Assembly (NCBI GenBank): GCA_947446575.1
Contig: CANFHC010000004.1
Coordinates: 62,001-126,000 of the forward strand
Direction of reading: 5' to 3'
Length of the DNA stretch: 64,000 bases
DNA from: Bacteriovoracaceae bacterium
Lineage (GTDB): Bacteria > Bdellovibrionota > Bacteriovoracia > Bacteriovoracales > Bacteriovoracaceae
Part shown: piece by piece, positions 38,675 through 49,608 of the stretch
Layout: each line of letters begins with the position of its first letter
Position numbering within the stretch: the first letter of the stretch is position 1
The notes under the pieces: model-generated
What the model was told of the DNA's origin: nothing
Seen by the model: the letters and a program-made list of their open reading frames with translations, nothing else
Databases searched by the model: none
Translations under genes and position numbers: made by a program

Positions 38675-40186
38675 CTACTTTCCAATGCAAAAATTCGCAA
38701 ATATGGAATTAAGTACATCATCTGGAGAAAGTATCCCGATCAACTCACTCAAGTAATGTGAAAAAATATTGACCTCGGAAGACAAGATAGCTATATCATC
38801 TATCCCACTGATTTTACTTGAAAACTCGGTCTTTTTTAAATACAATTCATTTATGCACTGACGGTGTCTTTCTAGTAAAATTGGGCTATTAGCTGTCTGC
38901 TTATGGAACTTTTCCGACAAAAGGCCCTTTACAAGTGGTTCTATAGGGGCAGTCTTTGAAGGTGGTTCTATAGGACCATTTTTCATAACTGGTTCTATAG
39001 AACCAGAAAAATGTAGTGGTTCTATAGAACCAGTTTTGAGTGGTCCCATAGGACCAACAAGAAACTGGTTCCCTGAAATTGGTCCTATAGAACCAGTTTC
39101 AAAACTTGCAGAAGCACTAAAATTTACGCGAATTTTACTAAGATCTAAAAGAGAAATTTTTTTCTGAAAATCCAATTTGTCCCAATGAGAAATAAGCAAA
39201 AGATCAAACTCCACTCCGCTTAATTTTTCTAAATAATCTGAATTCGTTTCAAAAGGATTAATAATTAAAATCTTAAAAAAAGCGCGATTTAAAATTTCAA
39301 ACGCGCGATCAATTCCGATGTTTTCGATGACATCTTTCGACTCCCGAATTCCTGCAGTATCGACCAATTTATAGTTGGTCCCATCAATATGAATGAGCTC
39401 GGAAATATAATCGCGTGTGGTTCCAGCGATATTTGAGACAATCGAGCGGTTCTGTTTAACTAAAAGATTAAAAAGTGAACTTTTGCCAGCATTGGTTTGG
39501 CCAACGAGCACCACTTCAGGTGAGAGAAGTGATGAAACATTTCCCACTGTGCGAGCATGCAACGACTCTAGAATCTTCGAAAAATGAGAAAATGAATAAT
39601 TGAACAATTTTTTCGACTCTTCCTCCCCCACATCTTCAGAAAAATCGATTGAAATCTCAACGGCTGCTTTGAGTTTTAAAAAACTATCGTAAAGGGCCAA
39701 ATATTGAGCGTGTAATTCACCCTGCAATATATCGAGACCCTGAGTCAGCATTAAATTTGAATTGGCATTCAAAAGCATATCTAGGCCTTCAACCTGCGAA
39801 AGCGACAATTTTTTATTTTTTAATGCGCGATAAGTGAACTCACCTGGATGAGCCGCCCTAAAACCAGCATTTTTGATAAAAATATCTAAAATTCTTTGAA
39901 TGTTGAGTAAGTTTCCATGAACTGAGAGTTCAAGTACGTTTTCAGAAGTATAACTTTCCCCTTCTGGAAAAAATACCATCAGTCCGTTATCAAAAATTTG
40001 ATCGTTAAAAACAATATTAGTTAAATGTGAAAAACGTGGTTTTATTTTATTTAGTGAAAAAGAAAAAAAGGGCTGTAGGGAAAGAAGCTCTTTGAAACCT
40101 GAAAGCCTTATCACTGCAATCGCAGTATTGGATTGTGTTCCAGTACTGCATGCAATGATAGGGTGATCGTCAGTATAAAAATTCAT
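38675..40186 (-). CDS. mnmE: tRNA modification GTPase MnmE with repeat insertion
   Basis: The 503-residue product (usual ~455) has the N-terminal folate-binding domain, G1 GQTNAGKS (229-236), GTTRD (255-259), DTAG (276-279), and the C-terminal CIGK (500-503). G4 reads DKLD (336-339) instead of NKxD. Between G5 (SAS, 358-360) and the C-terminal helical domain lies a 9-residue repeat tract (364-420: TGSIEPLHF, SGSIEPVMK, NGPIEPPSK, TAPIEPLVK and two degenerate copies), encoded by 27-nt DNA repeats with a palindromic core. It replaces the usual end of the G domain. Function probably kept because the C-terminal domain and CIGK are intact. Confidence 0.94.
   Translation of the reverse strand: MNFYTDDHPIIACSTGTQSNTAIAVIRLSGFKELLSLQPFFSFSLNKIKPRFSHLTNIVFNDQIFDNGLMVFFPEGESYTSENVLELSVHGNLLNIQRILDIFIKNAGFRAAHPGEFTYRALKNKKLSLSQVEGLDMLLNANSNLMLTQGLDILQGELHAQYLALYDSFLKLKAAVEISIDFSEDVGEEESKKLFNYSFSHFSKILESLHARTVGNVSSLLSPEVVLVGQTNAGKSSLFNLLVKQNRSIVSNIAGTTRDYISELIHIDGTNYKLVDTAGIRESKDVIENIGIDRAFEILNRAFFKILIINPFETNSDYLEKLSGVEFDLLLISHWDKLDFQKKISLLDLSKIRVNFSASASFETGSIGPISGNQFLVGPMGPLKTGSIEPLHFSGSIEPVMKNGPIEPPSKTAPIEPLVKGLLSEKFHKQTANSPILLERHRQCINELYLKKTEFSSKISGIDDIAILSSEVNIFSHYLSELIGILSPDDVLNSIFANFCIGK
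38936..39095 (-). repeat. Tandem palindromic repeat array inside mnmE
   Basis: Six 16-nt palindromic units of the form TGGTYCYATAGRACCA or one-sided variants begin at 38936, 38963, 38990, 39017, 39041 and 39080. The first four are exactly 27 bases apart. The units at 38990 and 39017 are perfect palindromes (38989-39006 extends to 18 bases). A degenerate half-unit lies at 39066. The spacers differ (for example the 11 bases between units), while the palindromes are conserved, so the palindrome is the unit under selection or copying. All lengths keep the mnmE frame. Confidence 0.85.
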
Positions 40187-40206
40187 AATAAAACATTTTT
40201 TTAAAT

Positions 40207-41685
40207 CTAGTCCGCCATTCTGTAAACAAGCGCCTGTTGAGCAACGCCAACAACTGTTGATACAAATATATAAAGAACTAAACCAGCTGGTAAGCTCTTC
40301 ATAATAAATGCAAAAATAACTGGCATAAACATCATGATTTTTTGTTGTGTAGGATCTACTGTTGTCTGTGGAGTTAATTTTTGTTGAGCAAGCATCGCAA
40401 GACCCATTAAAACTGGTAAAACATAAAAAGGATCATGAATACTTAAGTCGTGAATCCATCCGTAAAATGGAGCGCCAACAAGCTCAACTGCACTATAAAG
40501 AACACGATAAATAGCAAAGAAAAATGGCATTTGCAGAAGTAATGGAAGACATCCAGAAAGTGGATTTGCTCCAGCTTTTTTGAAAAGATCCATAGTCTCT
40601 TTTTGCATTTTTTGAGGTTCATCTTTGAATTTTTCTTTAATTTTTGCAAGCTCAGGTTGAATCGCTTGCATCTTCTTCATACTCTTAAAAGATTTGTATT
40701 GAAGAGGAAAAGTAATCAAGCGAATTAAAATTGTTAGAAGAATAATCGCAATACCATAATTTGGAATATATTTATGAATGAATTGTAGTCCACGTAAAAT
40801 CGGCACAGCTAAAACAGCAAAAAAACCAAAATCTACTGACAAGTGAAGATTGTCCCCTAGGGAAATTAACGTATCGTAATTTTTCTTAGTGAAAACCAAT
40901 TCACCATCAAATGATTTAGTAGCAGTTGGAAGTTCAACAAATAATTGTCCTGCTTCTGTTGTCTTATATTTCGCTGCAGTTTTTTCTTTTAAAATAAGAG
41001 CGAATAAATGGTAATTATAATCCACACCAAACCATTTCAATGTTCCGTCTTCTTGTTTATCTTTTGAAACAGCAATATGTTTAACGTCATTGCCAAAAAG
41101 TGCAAATTGTCTAACTTGACCGTTATCTAATTTCTTTTCCTTTGCTTCAAAAACAAATCGGAATTTATATGGTTTTTCAGAAGTTAAATTAAAAGTTACT
41201 TTTCCATTATCTTGAATAGAAGATGTATAAGTCACACCGTAATTTAGATTTTTCCCAACGATTAAATTTTTACCTTGTTGTTCCATTTGAAAAAACAAAT
41301 CTGCTGGTCCGTACTCTGTTACTACTTGAATACGAAGGGGTGTTGGAACATCCGATAAAGATCCAAAACTAAAAACTGAGTTTGGATTCTTCATATCAGT
41401 AACTGAAAGATCATTGTTTATTGTGAATTCAAAATCATTATGCTTAAGTGTGCTAGCAACAATAGTCGTTGGAATAGCGGCTGGAGTTGTTGTTGATCCA
41501 CTTAGAGTTGCTGGACTTGTGGGTGAAGTAGTTGTTTCAGTTTTAGCTAAGGCTGCTTCTTGTTTCACTGCAGTTTTAAGAGTGTTTTCTGTATTTTTTG
41601 GTGCGAAATAGTATTGCCATCCAAAAAGAACTACACCAGAGAGAACAACGGCAATGAATGCGCGTTTTTGATCAGAATTTAACAT
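40207..41685 (-). CDS. yidC: Membrane protein insertase YidC
   Basis: YidC inserts membrane proteins. The 492-residue product has an N-terminal membrane segment (about 8-26), a Thr/Ser/Pro-rich linker (about 45-75), a periplasmic beta domain, and five C-terminal membrane segments with the LPLLLQMPFFFAIYRVLY block. Length fits the Gram-negative type. Part of the rpmH-rnpA-yidD-yidC cluster. Confidence 0.97.
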   Translation of the reverse strand: MLNSDQKRAFIAVVLSGVVLFGWQYYFAPKNTENTLKTAVKQEAALAKTETTTSPTSPATLSGSTTTPAAIPTTIVASTLKHNDFEFTINNDLSVTDMKNPNSVFSFGSLSDVPTPLRIQVVTEYGPADLFFQMEQQGKNLIVGKNLNYGVTYTSSIQDNGKVTFNLTSEKPYKFRFVFEAKEKKLDNGQVRQFALFGNDVKHIAVSKDKQEDGTLKWFGVDYNYHLFALILKEKTAAKYKTTEAGQLFVELPTATKSFDGELVFTKKNYDTLISLGDNLHLSVDFGFFAVLAVPILRGLQFIHKYIPNYGIAIILLTILIRLITFPLQYKSFKSMKKMQAIQPELAKIKEKFKDEPQKMQKETMDLFKKAGANPLSGCLPLLLQMPFFFAIYRVLYSAVELVGAPFYGWIHDLSIHDPFYVLPVLMGLAMLAQQKLTPQTTVDPTQQKIMMFMPVIFAFIMKSLPAGLVLYIFVSTVVGVAQQALVYRMAD

Positions 41686-41704
41686 GTAAAAAACTCCAAA
41701 ATAT

Positions 41705-41920
41705 TTATTCGCGAGGAACGGGATCGTGCCCGCCTTCGCAGAATGGATGACATCTTATTATACGTCGTGATGAATACCATAGAGCACGAGGAATTGGAAA
41801 CTTCTGAAAGCACTCTTTTGAATATTCTGAACAACTTGGATAGAACCTACATTTGGGTCCTAGCAGTGGTGATATAAAATATTGATAGAAACGAATAAGG
41901 AGAATGAATAAAATTTTCAT
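41705..41920 (-). CDS. yidD: Membrane protein insertion efficiency factor YidD
   Basis: The 71-residue product has the invariant CRFYPSCSEYS and CHPFCEGGHDPVP segments. YidD is a small membrane-associated helper of YidC. Its start abuts the rnpA stop. Confidence 0.95.
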   Translation of the reverse strand: MKILFILLIRFYQYFISPLLGPKCRFYPSCSEYSKECFQKFPIPRALWYSSRRIIRCHPFCEGGHDPVPRE

Positions 41921-42295
41921 TTACACCCTTTTAACTTGCCGCTCAAGGTAGAGAAAAAATTCTTCTATATTTTTTAGCAATGTTTCTTCTTTAATTGTTT
42001 GAGGTTCAGGTGCAAGACTTCGGTTCCAAGAAACAACAATTAAAACGTCTGCCCCAAGAAACTTGAATTTGGATTGTCGAAAAAATTCGCGTAAAATTCT
42101 CTTCAATCGATTCCGATCATGAGATTTCCCAATCTTCTTGGGAACACTCAAACCAATACGAGACTGATTAAAAGAATTTTTCTTATAATAGATGATTAAT
42201 GAGGGCTTTTTGAACGAAAGAGAATCGACTTTAAGCTCAGAAAAATCGCTGGCCGAGAGAAGGCGAAATTGTTTTTCAAACCGACTGTCGGCCAC
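41921..42295 (-). CDS. rnpA: Ribonuclease P protein component
   Basis: RnpA is the protein of RNase P, which trims tRNA 5' ends. The 124-residue product starts at GTG 42295, with FRLLSASDF near the N-terminus and the conserved RIGLSVPKKIGKSHDRNRLKRILREFFR block. Only five bases separate it from the rpmH stop and no strong ribosome-binding site is seen, so translational coupling to rpmH is likely. Confidence 0.93.
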   Translation of the reverse strand: MADSRFEKQFRLLSASDFSELKVDSLSFKKPSLIIYYKKNSFNQSRIGLSVPKKIGKSHDRNRLKRILREFFRQSKFKFLGADVLIVVSWNRSLAPEPQTIKEETLLKNIEEFFLYLERQVKRV

Positions 42296-42300
42296 AGCTA

Positions 42301-42453
42301 TTACTTAGTACTTGAAGATACCGTAAGGCGAGCGCGACCTTTTGCTCTTCTTGCCTTAATTACGTTCTTTCCGCCTGGACTTGCCATTCTTTTAAGAAAT
42401 CCATGTACTCTTAATCTTTTTAACTTCTTTGGTTGCCACGTTCTTTTGCTCAT
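42301..42453 (-). CDS. rpmH: Ribosomal protein L34
   Basis: A 50-residue protein starting [20 protein letters not shown] and containing [22 protein letters not shown], the L34 signature. AGAGGA lies 7 bases upstream of the ATG. First gene of the rpmH-rnpA-yidD-yidC cluster. Confidence 0.98.
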   Translation of the reverse strand: MSKRTWQPKKLKRLRVHGFLKRMASPGGKNVIKARRAKGRARLTVSSSTK

Positions 42454-42496
42454 TCAGATATCCTCTAAAACGACATTAAATAATTGAAGAGATACG

Positions 42497-42523
42497 ATTA
42501 TATTTTCTTTTGTGAAAGGTCAA
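42497..42523 (-). promoter_or_regulatory. Candidate rpmH promoter
   Basis: Perfect minus-strand TATAAT (42502-42497) with TTGACC (42523-42518) 15 bases upstream, which is short of the ideal 17. It is about 45 bases from the rpmH start. The gap between rpmH and dnaA otherwise shows no clear promoter; a dnaA promoter is not obvious to me there. Confidence 0.45.
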
Positions 42524-42644
42524 TGCTAAACAGGCCGCGTCACGTGTAAGAAAATGTGAAACTATGATTTATGGCCATTAACTTTTGGGCCATGCTACAT
42601 CTTTTGTCTCAGAATTTTTTGGCAGTCCCTCGGAGCACACACAC

Positions 42645-44201
42645 ATGGCGCATGATTTTCCATTCGATCATTTTCTAAAAATTGGTAATAAAAATAGTCC
42701 TACGTCCTTTAATCAATTTAATCCTGATCTTTCTAAAAATTCCGCTGAAATTAGCCAATCTAGCATTCCAGATGCTGAGCTAAGTGTAATTAATCAGGAA
42801 GTTTTGAATCACCTTAAGACTATTGTTCCTGAAATGAAATTTAAAACCTATTTTGAAAATAACTTCGAACTCAACCGAATTAATGAAGGTTCTGTGGTTT
42901 TTGAAGTAAAGACGGCATTTATAAAGAAATCCGTTGAAAACTATAAAGATGAAGTGGCGAAAGCACTTTATAATGTTTTAGGAACGCAGTTTGAAATCAT
43001 TGTCGAAACTCGCGATAATAATGAACTAAATATTATGAGTTACAGCTCTAATAACTCAAATAACAATAATAAAAGTTTCAATGATGTAAAATTCACTTTG
43101 GATTTAACTCCTACGAAAGATGACCTAGTAGCAAAAGCTCAAGCTCAATACATTGAGCACATGCACCCGAACCAATCGGGAATAATTATCGATCGTTCAA
43201 AAACATTTGATAACTTTATTGTTGGACCAACAAATAATATGGCCCAAGCTGCATCGAAGGCTGTTGCACAAAATCCTGGCAAGAGTGGAAAATATCCATC
43301 TTTATATGTGCACAGTAACTCTGGTTTAGGGAAAACTCACCTACTCCATGCTGTTGCCAATGAAATAAATGAAAAACATCCTGGACTCACAATCTGTTTA
43401 ATTACAGCTCGAGATTTTATGGATGAAATGATCACCCTAATGAAAAATAACAGAATCAATGAATTCGTAAAAAAATATACGGAAAAAGTTGATGTCTTAA
43501 TGATCGATGATATCCATGAATTAAAAAACAAAGAAGGGACTCAAGATCAGTTCTTTCATGTGTTCAACGAAATGCACAATAAGGGTAAGCAACTTATCTT
43601 TACATCAGATAAACGTCCAAAAGAAATTGATGGTATCTCAGAGCGAATTAAAACTCGTCTTCAATGGGGACTTGTGGTTGATATCCAGCCACCTGACTTA
43701 GAAACGAGAATAGCTATACTTCGCCGCAAAATGGAAGCTTTAGATCTTTACGTCACTGAAGATGTTTTAACGTTAATTGCATCGAGAATTAAAACTAACA
43801 TTAGAGAGCTTGAGGGCTCGCTGGTTAGACTTAAAGCTGTAAGTGAACTCATGAATGTGGAAATTGAAATTGACCTCGTAAAAGAGCAATTAATGCTTCC
43901 TAATAATGAATCAGAAAAAGAAATGACTATAGAGTACGTAGCAAAAGCGACTGCTCAGTATTTTAGAATTCCACTTGCGGATTTAAAATCAAAAGGCAGA
44001 AGCCAAGACATTACTAAAGCTCGTCATATCGCTATGTACCTGTCACGCAAGATCGTAAATGCCAAACAACAAGAGATCGGTGCATTTTTTGGTGGTCGAG
44101 ACCATTCTTCAGTAATTCATGCCGTTAATACGATCGCAGAAAAAGTTAAAACAGACTCGTCTCTTTCAAAAGACATCAATTCGATCGAATCTAATTTATA
44201 A
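42645..44201 (+). CDS. dnaA: Chromosomal replication initiator DnaA
   Basis: DnaA opens oriC. I place the start at ATG 42645, with GGAG 9 bases upstream; a TTG at 42585 is possible. The 518-residue product is longer than typical (about 450-470), mainly through a long N-terminal extension and linker (residues 1-165). Walker A is SNSGLGKTH, Walker B LMIDDIHEL, and the C-terminal DNA-binding signature SRKIVNAKQQEIGAFFGGRDHSSVIHA is clear. Followed by an intrinsic terminator and oriC. Confidence 0.96.
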   Translation: MAHDFPFDHFLKIGNKNSPTSFNQFNPDLSKNSAEISQSSIPDAELSVINQEVLNHLKTIVPEMKFKTYFENNFELNRINEGSVVFEVKTAFIKKSVENYKDEVAKALYNVLGTQFEIIVETRDNNELNIMSYSSNNSNNNNKSFNDVKFTLDLTPTKDDLVAKAQAQYIEHMHPNQSGIIIDRSKTFDNFIVGPTNNMAQAASKAVAQNPGKSGKYPSLYVHSNSGLGKTHLLHAVANEINEKHPGLTICLITARDFMDEMITLMKNNRINEFVKKYTEKVDVLMIDDIHELKNKEGTQDQFFHVFNEMHNKGKQLIFTSDKRPKEIDGISERIKTRLQWGLVVDIQPPDLETRIAILRRKMEALDLYVTEDVLTLIASRIKTNIRELEGSLVRLKAVSELMNVEIEIDLVKEQLMLPNNESEKEMTIEYVAKATAQYFRIPLADLKSKGRSQDITKARHIAMYLSRKIVNAKQQEIGAFFGGRDHSSVIHAVNTIAEKVKTDSSLSKDINSIESNL

Positions 44202-44220
44202 ATCTAAGAAGATACTCAAA

Positions 44221-44271
44221 AGACAAATTACCACAGGAGCCTGCAAAGGTTTCTGTGTTGTCTCTTTTTTT
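44221..44271 (+). terminator. Intrinsic terminator of dnaA
   Basis: Inverted arms AGACAA/TTGTCT and CACAG/CTGTG with CCT/AGG inside, followed by seven T (44265-44271). It starts 20 bases after the dnaA stop and separates dnaA from dnaN, so dnaN needs its own promoter. Confidence 0.75.
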
Positions 44272-44700
44272 GGTAAAAAGCGAAACTTATCCACAATTTG
44301 TTCACATACAATTAACAGACTTATCCACATAAAAGGGATGATTTGTGGGCTAAATACGAAAAAAAAAAAATTATTAACATTAGTAAGTTCGAAGAATATG
44401 TTTTCCACAAAAACTTATCAACATTGTGAATAAGTTTGTGGATAAAAAATAAAAAAAGCCTCATCTTGGCCTAAATAAAAGCAATCTAAGAAGTTATGTG
44501 GAAAGGCCGTGGACAGAGCGTGATCAAACTTTATTTTTGGGGCATTTTAACAGAATATCCGTCAAAAAATGCCACGAATCAAGAAAGTTGTTAGAAACAA
44601 TTAAGATAAATAAATAAGTTAATGAGCTGAAATTGTGAAACTTTCTTATATTTTCCACTTATCCACACTGTAATAAGAAAAGTATTAATAATAATAAATA
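44272..44700. other. Replication origin oriC
   Basis: Consensus DnaA boxes TTATCCACA occur at 44287-44295, 44321-44329 and 44659-44667 (plus) and TGTGGATAA at 44437-44445 (minus). Near-consensus boxes are TTATCAACA 44415-44423, TTATTCACA (minus) 44425-44433, TTTTCCACA 44401-44409 and CTTTCCACA (minus) 44498-44506. An A/T-only run with 12 A at about 44359-44372 is a candidate unwinding element between box groups. No coding sequence fits in this stretch. Position between dnaA and dnaN matches many bacterial origins. Confidence 0.9.
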
Positions 44701-44722
44701 ATATAAGAGAAAGGGAGTATGT

Positions 44723-44794
44723 ATGAAACTTCGCAGGAAGAAGACCCAGCGAAGCTTGATTTCACTTTTAGATAACGTTAAAAATAGACAATAA
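44723..44794 (+). CDS. Possible 23-residue basic microprotein upstream of dnaN
   Basis: A short frame starts at ATG 44723 with AAGGGAG five bases upstream, a better ribosome-binding site than dnaN itself has. It starts MKLRRKKTQR and is very basic, and ends at TAA 44794, 17 bases before the dnaN ATG. It may be a leader peptide or the region's translated leader. Only the strong binding site supports it. Confidence 0.35.
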   Translation: MKLRRKKTQRSLISLLDNVKNRQ

Positions 44795-44811
44795 ATTTAT
44801 TGGAAAAAATT

Positions 44812-45927
44812 ATGCTTGTTAAAATATCTGTAGCAGAACTCAAAGAAACACTTAATAAAATTCTAAGTGTTGTAGATAAAAAAAATACACGTTTAATTTT
44901 AAACTTTATTCAAATACAGGCTTTTGAAAATCGTATTGAGATGACTGCAACAGATTTAGAAGTATCAGCTAAGGTAACAACACCATGTCTTGTGGAAAAG
45001 TCCGGTACATTTTGTGTAAATGCCAAGAATATATTTGATATAGTAAAAGAACTACCAGATAAAGAATTAACAATAGAATTACCGGAAGGATCTAATAGTT
45101 TAAAACTATCGTGTGATAATATCAATTTCACACTCTTAATTTATACAAGTGAAGAATTTCCTCACTTGCAATTTGGTACCACTGGAAATGAATTTAAATT
45201 AAATTCAAATCAAATAATTGAAATAATCAACAAGACATCTCACGCAATTTCAAATGACGAAACAAGATTGTTTTTAAATGGAATATATCTACAAGAAGTT
45301 GATGGTAAATTAAGATCTGTGGCAACTGATGGTTATAGACTGTCTCTTGTAGAAACAGAATTAACAAATAACAAAATAGAAGCACTTATAAATGGAATTA
45401 TCATTCCTAAAAAAGGCGTAACAGAATTAAAAAAAATAGCAGAAACTTATCCAGATAAAGATATAAGTATTTCTGTAGATGAATCGTTCATCTATTTGAA
45501 CGCTAATAATACTTATTTATTAGCCATAAGATTAATTGCCAAAGAATACTTAAAGTATCAGGCAGTCATTCCAAAAAAGACGACATTCTTTGCTGATATT
45601 GAAAGAAGCGCTTTTTTAAATGCTGTGAGAAGAATAAAAATCATGGCAAATGAAAGATCAAATGGAGTGAAACTTTTAATTAAAGAAAATGAGATGATAG
45701 TCGCGGCTAATCACCCTTCGCTTGGAGACGCACAAGAAAAAATTAATATTCACTATTCTGGAAAAGAATTTGAAATTGGATTTAATGCTAAATTTTTACT
45801 AGATACGCTTTCAATATTTGGTGATGAAGAAATTCGCATGGAGTTTAATAACGAATTAAGCCCAGTGGCTATTAAGTCATCTAAAAATCAAAATTTCTTA
45901 TGCATAGTCATGCCATTGAAGTTGTAA
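44812..45927 (+). CDS. dnaN: DNA polymerase III beta sliding clamp
   Basis: Ring-shaped processivity clamp. I use ATG 44812 (MLVKISVAELKETL), with a weak GGA about 7 bases upstream; a TTG at 44800 is the alternative. The 371-residue product shows the three clamp folds, with the SVATDGYRLSLVE segment and the C-terminal VMPLKL. Followed by recF after 9 bases. Confidence 0.95.
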   Translation: MLVKISVAELKETLNKILSVVDKKNTRLILNFIQIQAFENRIEMTATDLEVSAKVTTPCLVEKSGTFCVNAKNIFDIVKELPDKELTIELPEGSNSLKLSCDNINFTLLIYTSEEFPHLQFGTTGNEFKLNSNQIIEIINKTSHAISNDETRLFLNGIYLQEVDGKLRSVATDGYRLSLVETELTNNKIEALINGIIIPKKGVTELKKIAETYPDKDISISVDESFIYLNANNTYLLAIRLIAKEYLKYQAVIPKKTTFFADIERSAFLNAVRRIKIMANERSNGVKLLIKENEMIVAANHPSLGDAQEKINIHYSGKEFEIGFNAKFLLDTLSIFGDEEIRMEFNNELSPVAIKSSKNQNFLCIVMPLKL

Positions 45928-45936
45928 TAAAAAAGA

Positions 45937-47034
45937 ATGAGTAATTACAAAATTTCTAAATTGCAAGTTACGAACTTTAGAAATTTAAATCCGGACATAA
46001 TTTCGTTTTCAAATGGTATCAATTGCATACTAGGTGAAAATGGAAATGGAAAAACAAACATACTAGAAGCCATTAATGTACTAGCTACAAAAAAATCCTT
46101 TCGTAAAAATACGAGTTTTCCACAATTTTTGAGTATAGACGGTGGAAAACCTGAAATAATATTTTCATCCGTTTTCCACAATCAAAATGACGATAAAATA
46201 AGTTACACATCTAAAATGACAACTGATTCAATTTTATGGTTTTTAGATGGAGCGCCTGTAAAAAAGAAATTGGATATTAAAATTGTTTTTATAAATCCAT
46301 TTGATTCATATGGCTTCCATAACAGCGCTAGTGACCGAAGAGAGTGGATAGATTATTTTTTAGGCCAACTAGATTCTAATTATAAAAAAAATCTAAGCAA
46401 GTACACACAGGCATTGCGCTTTAGAAATACATTGCTGTCTAAGAAGCCTTCCAAGTTTAAAGAACAGATAATGGCCTCTGATGGAGAGCTCAGTTTATTG
46501 TCAATGTATCTAACGGCAAGACGTGTTGAGTTTTTAAAAGAGATTGAACCTTATATCGCAGATACTTTTCAAAAGATTTTTTCAGAAAAGCACAAATTAG
46601 AAATTAAACTAGATTCGCGAATTATTAATTTATCAGCAGTGAGTGTGCAGAAAATATTTCTTAACAACCTAGAAACAGATTGTGAGAGAGGACATACGTC
46701 GTATGGTCCACACAAAGATGACTACGTGCTTCTATTTGACGGTTTAAACTCTTTTGATTTCTGTTCTTTAGGCCAACAAAAAATGAGTTATTTAAGCCTC
46801 TTATTTGCCTATATAGAGCTTTTTCGGTATAAATATATGTCCTACCCCATCGTGCTAATTGATGATGTTTCTGGCGAGCTAGATCAGCATCGATGGCGAA
46901 GACTAGTTGAGTATTTAGAAAAACGTGAATTTCAAGTTTTGATAACTACGGCCAACGAAAAATTTAAGGAAGAACTAGATCGAATAAGCGGGGCCAATAA
47001 AATCTTAATTAAGAACGGCTCAGTGATTCACTAA
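45937..47034 (+). CDS. recF: DNA replication and repair protein RecF
   Basis: RecF loads RecA at gaps. The 365-residue product has Walker A GENGNGKTN, the signature region LSLLSMYLT.. and SLGQQKM, and Walker B IVLIDDVSGELD. Standard place between dnaN and gyrB. Confidence 0.95.
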   Translation: MSNYKISKLQVTNFRNLNPDIISFSNGINCILGENGNGKTNILEAINVLATKKSFRKNTSFPQFLSIDGGKPEIIFSSVFHNQNDDKISYTSKMTTDSILWFLDGAPVKKKLDIKIVFINPFDSYGFHNSASDRREWIDYFLGQLDSNYKKNLSKYTQALRFRNTLLSKKPSKFKEQIMASDGELSLLSMYLTARRVEFLKEIEPYIADTFQKIFSEKHKLEIKLDSRIINLSAVSVQKIFLNNLETDCERGHTSYGPHKDDYVLLFDGLNSFDFCSLGQQKMSYLSLLFAYIELFRYKYMSYPIVLIDDVSGELDQHRWRRLVEYLEKREFQVLITTANEKFKEELDRISGANKILIKNGSVIH

Positions 47035-47071
47035 ACTCTTCTCTCTATAAAAATGGAATTTTGCAACTTAG

Positions 47072-49564
<2,493 letters not shown>

Positions 49565-49608
49565 TGCTGTTCGATTTTAAGAATTAAAGGATTAAGGAAT
49601 TAAAAAAT

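Noticed and set aside
42535-42550. Third parS-like site near dnaA (CGCGTCACGTGTAAGA)
   Set aside because: Only about 11 of 16 bases match the parS consensus, despite a CACGTG core.
44119-44433. 104-codon frame running from dnaA into oriC
   Set aside because: It overlaps dnaA end, the dnaA terminator and DnaA boxes, and has no ribosome-binding site.
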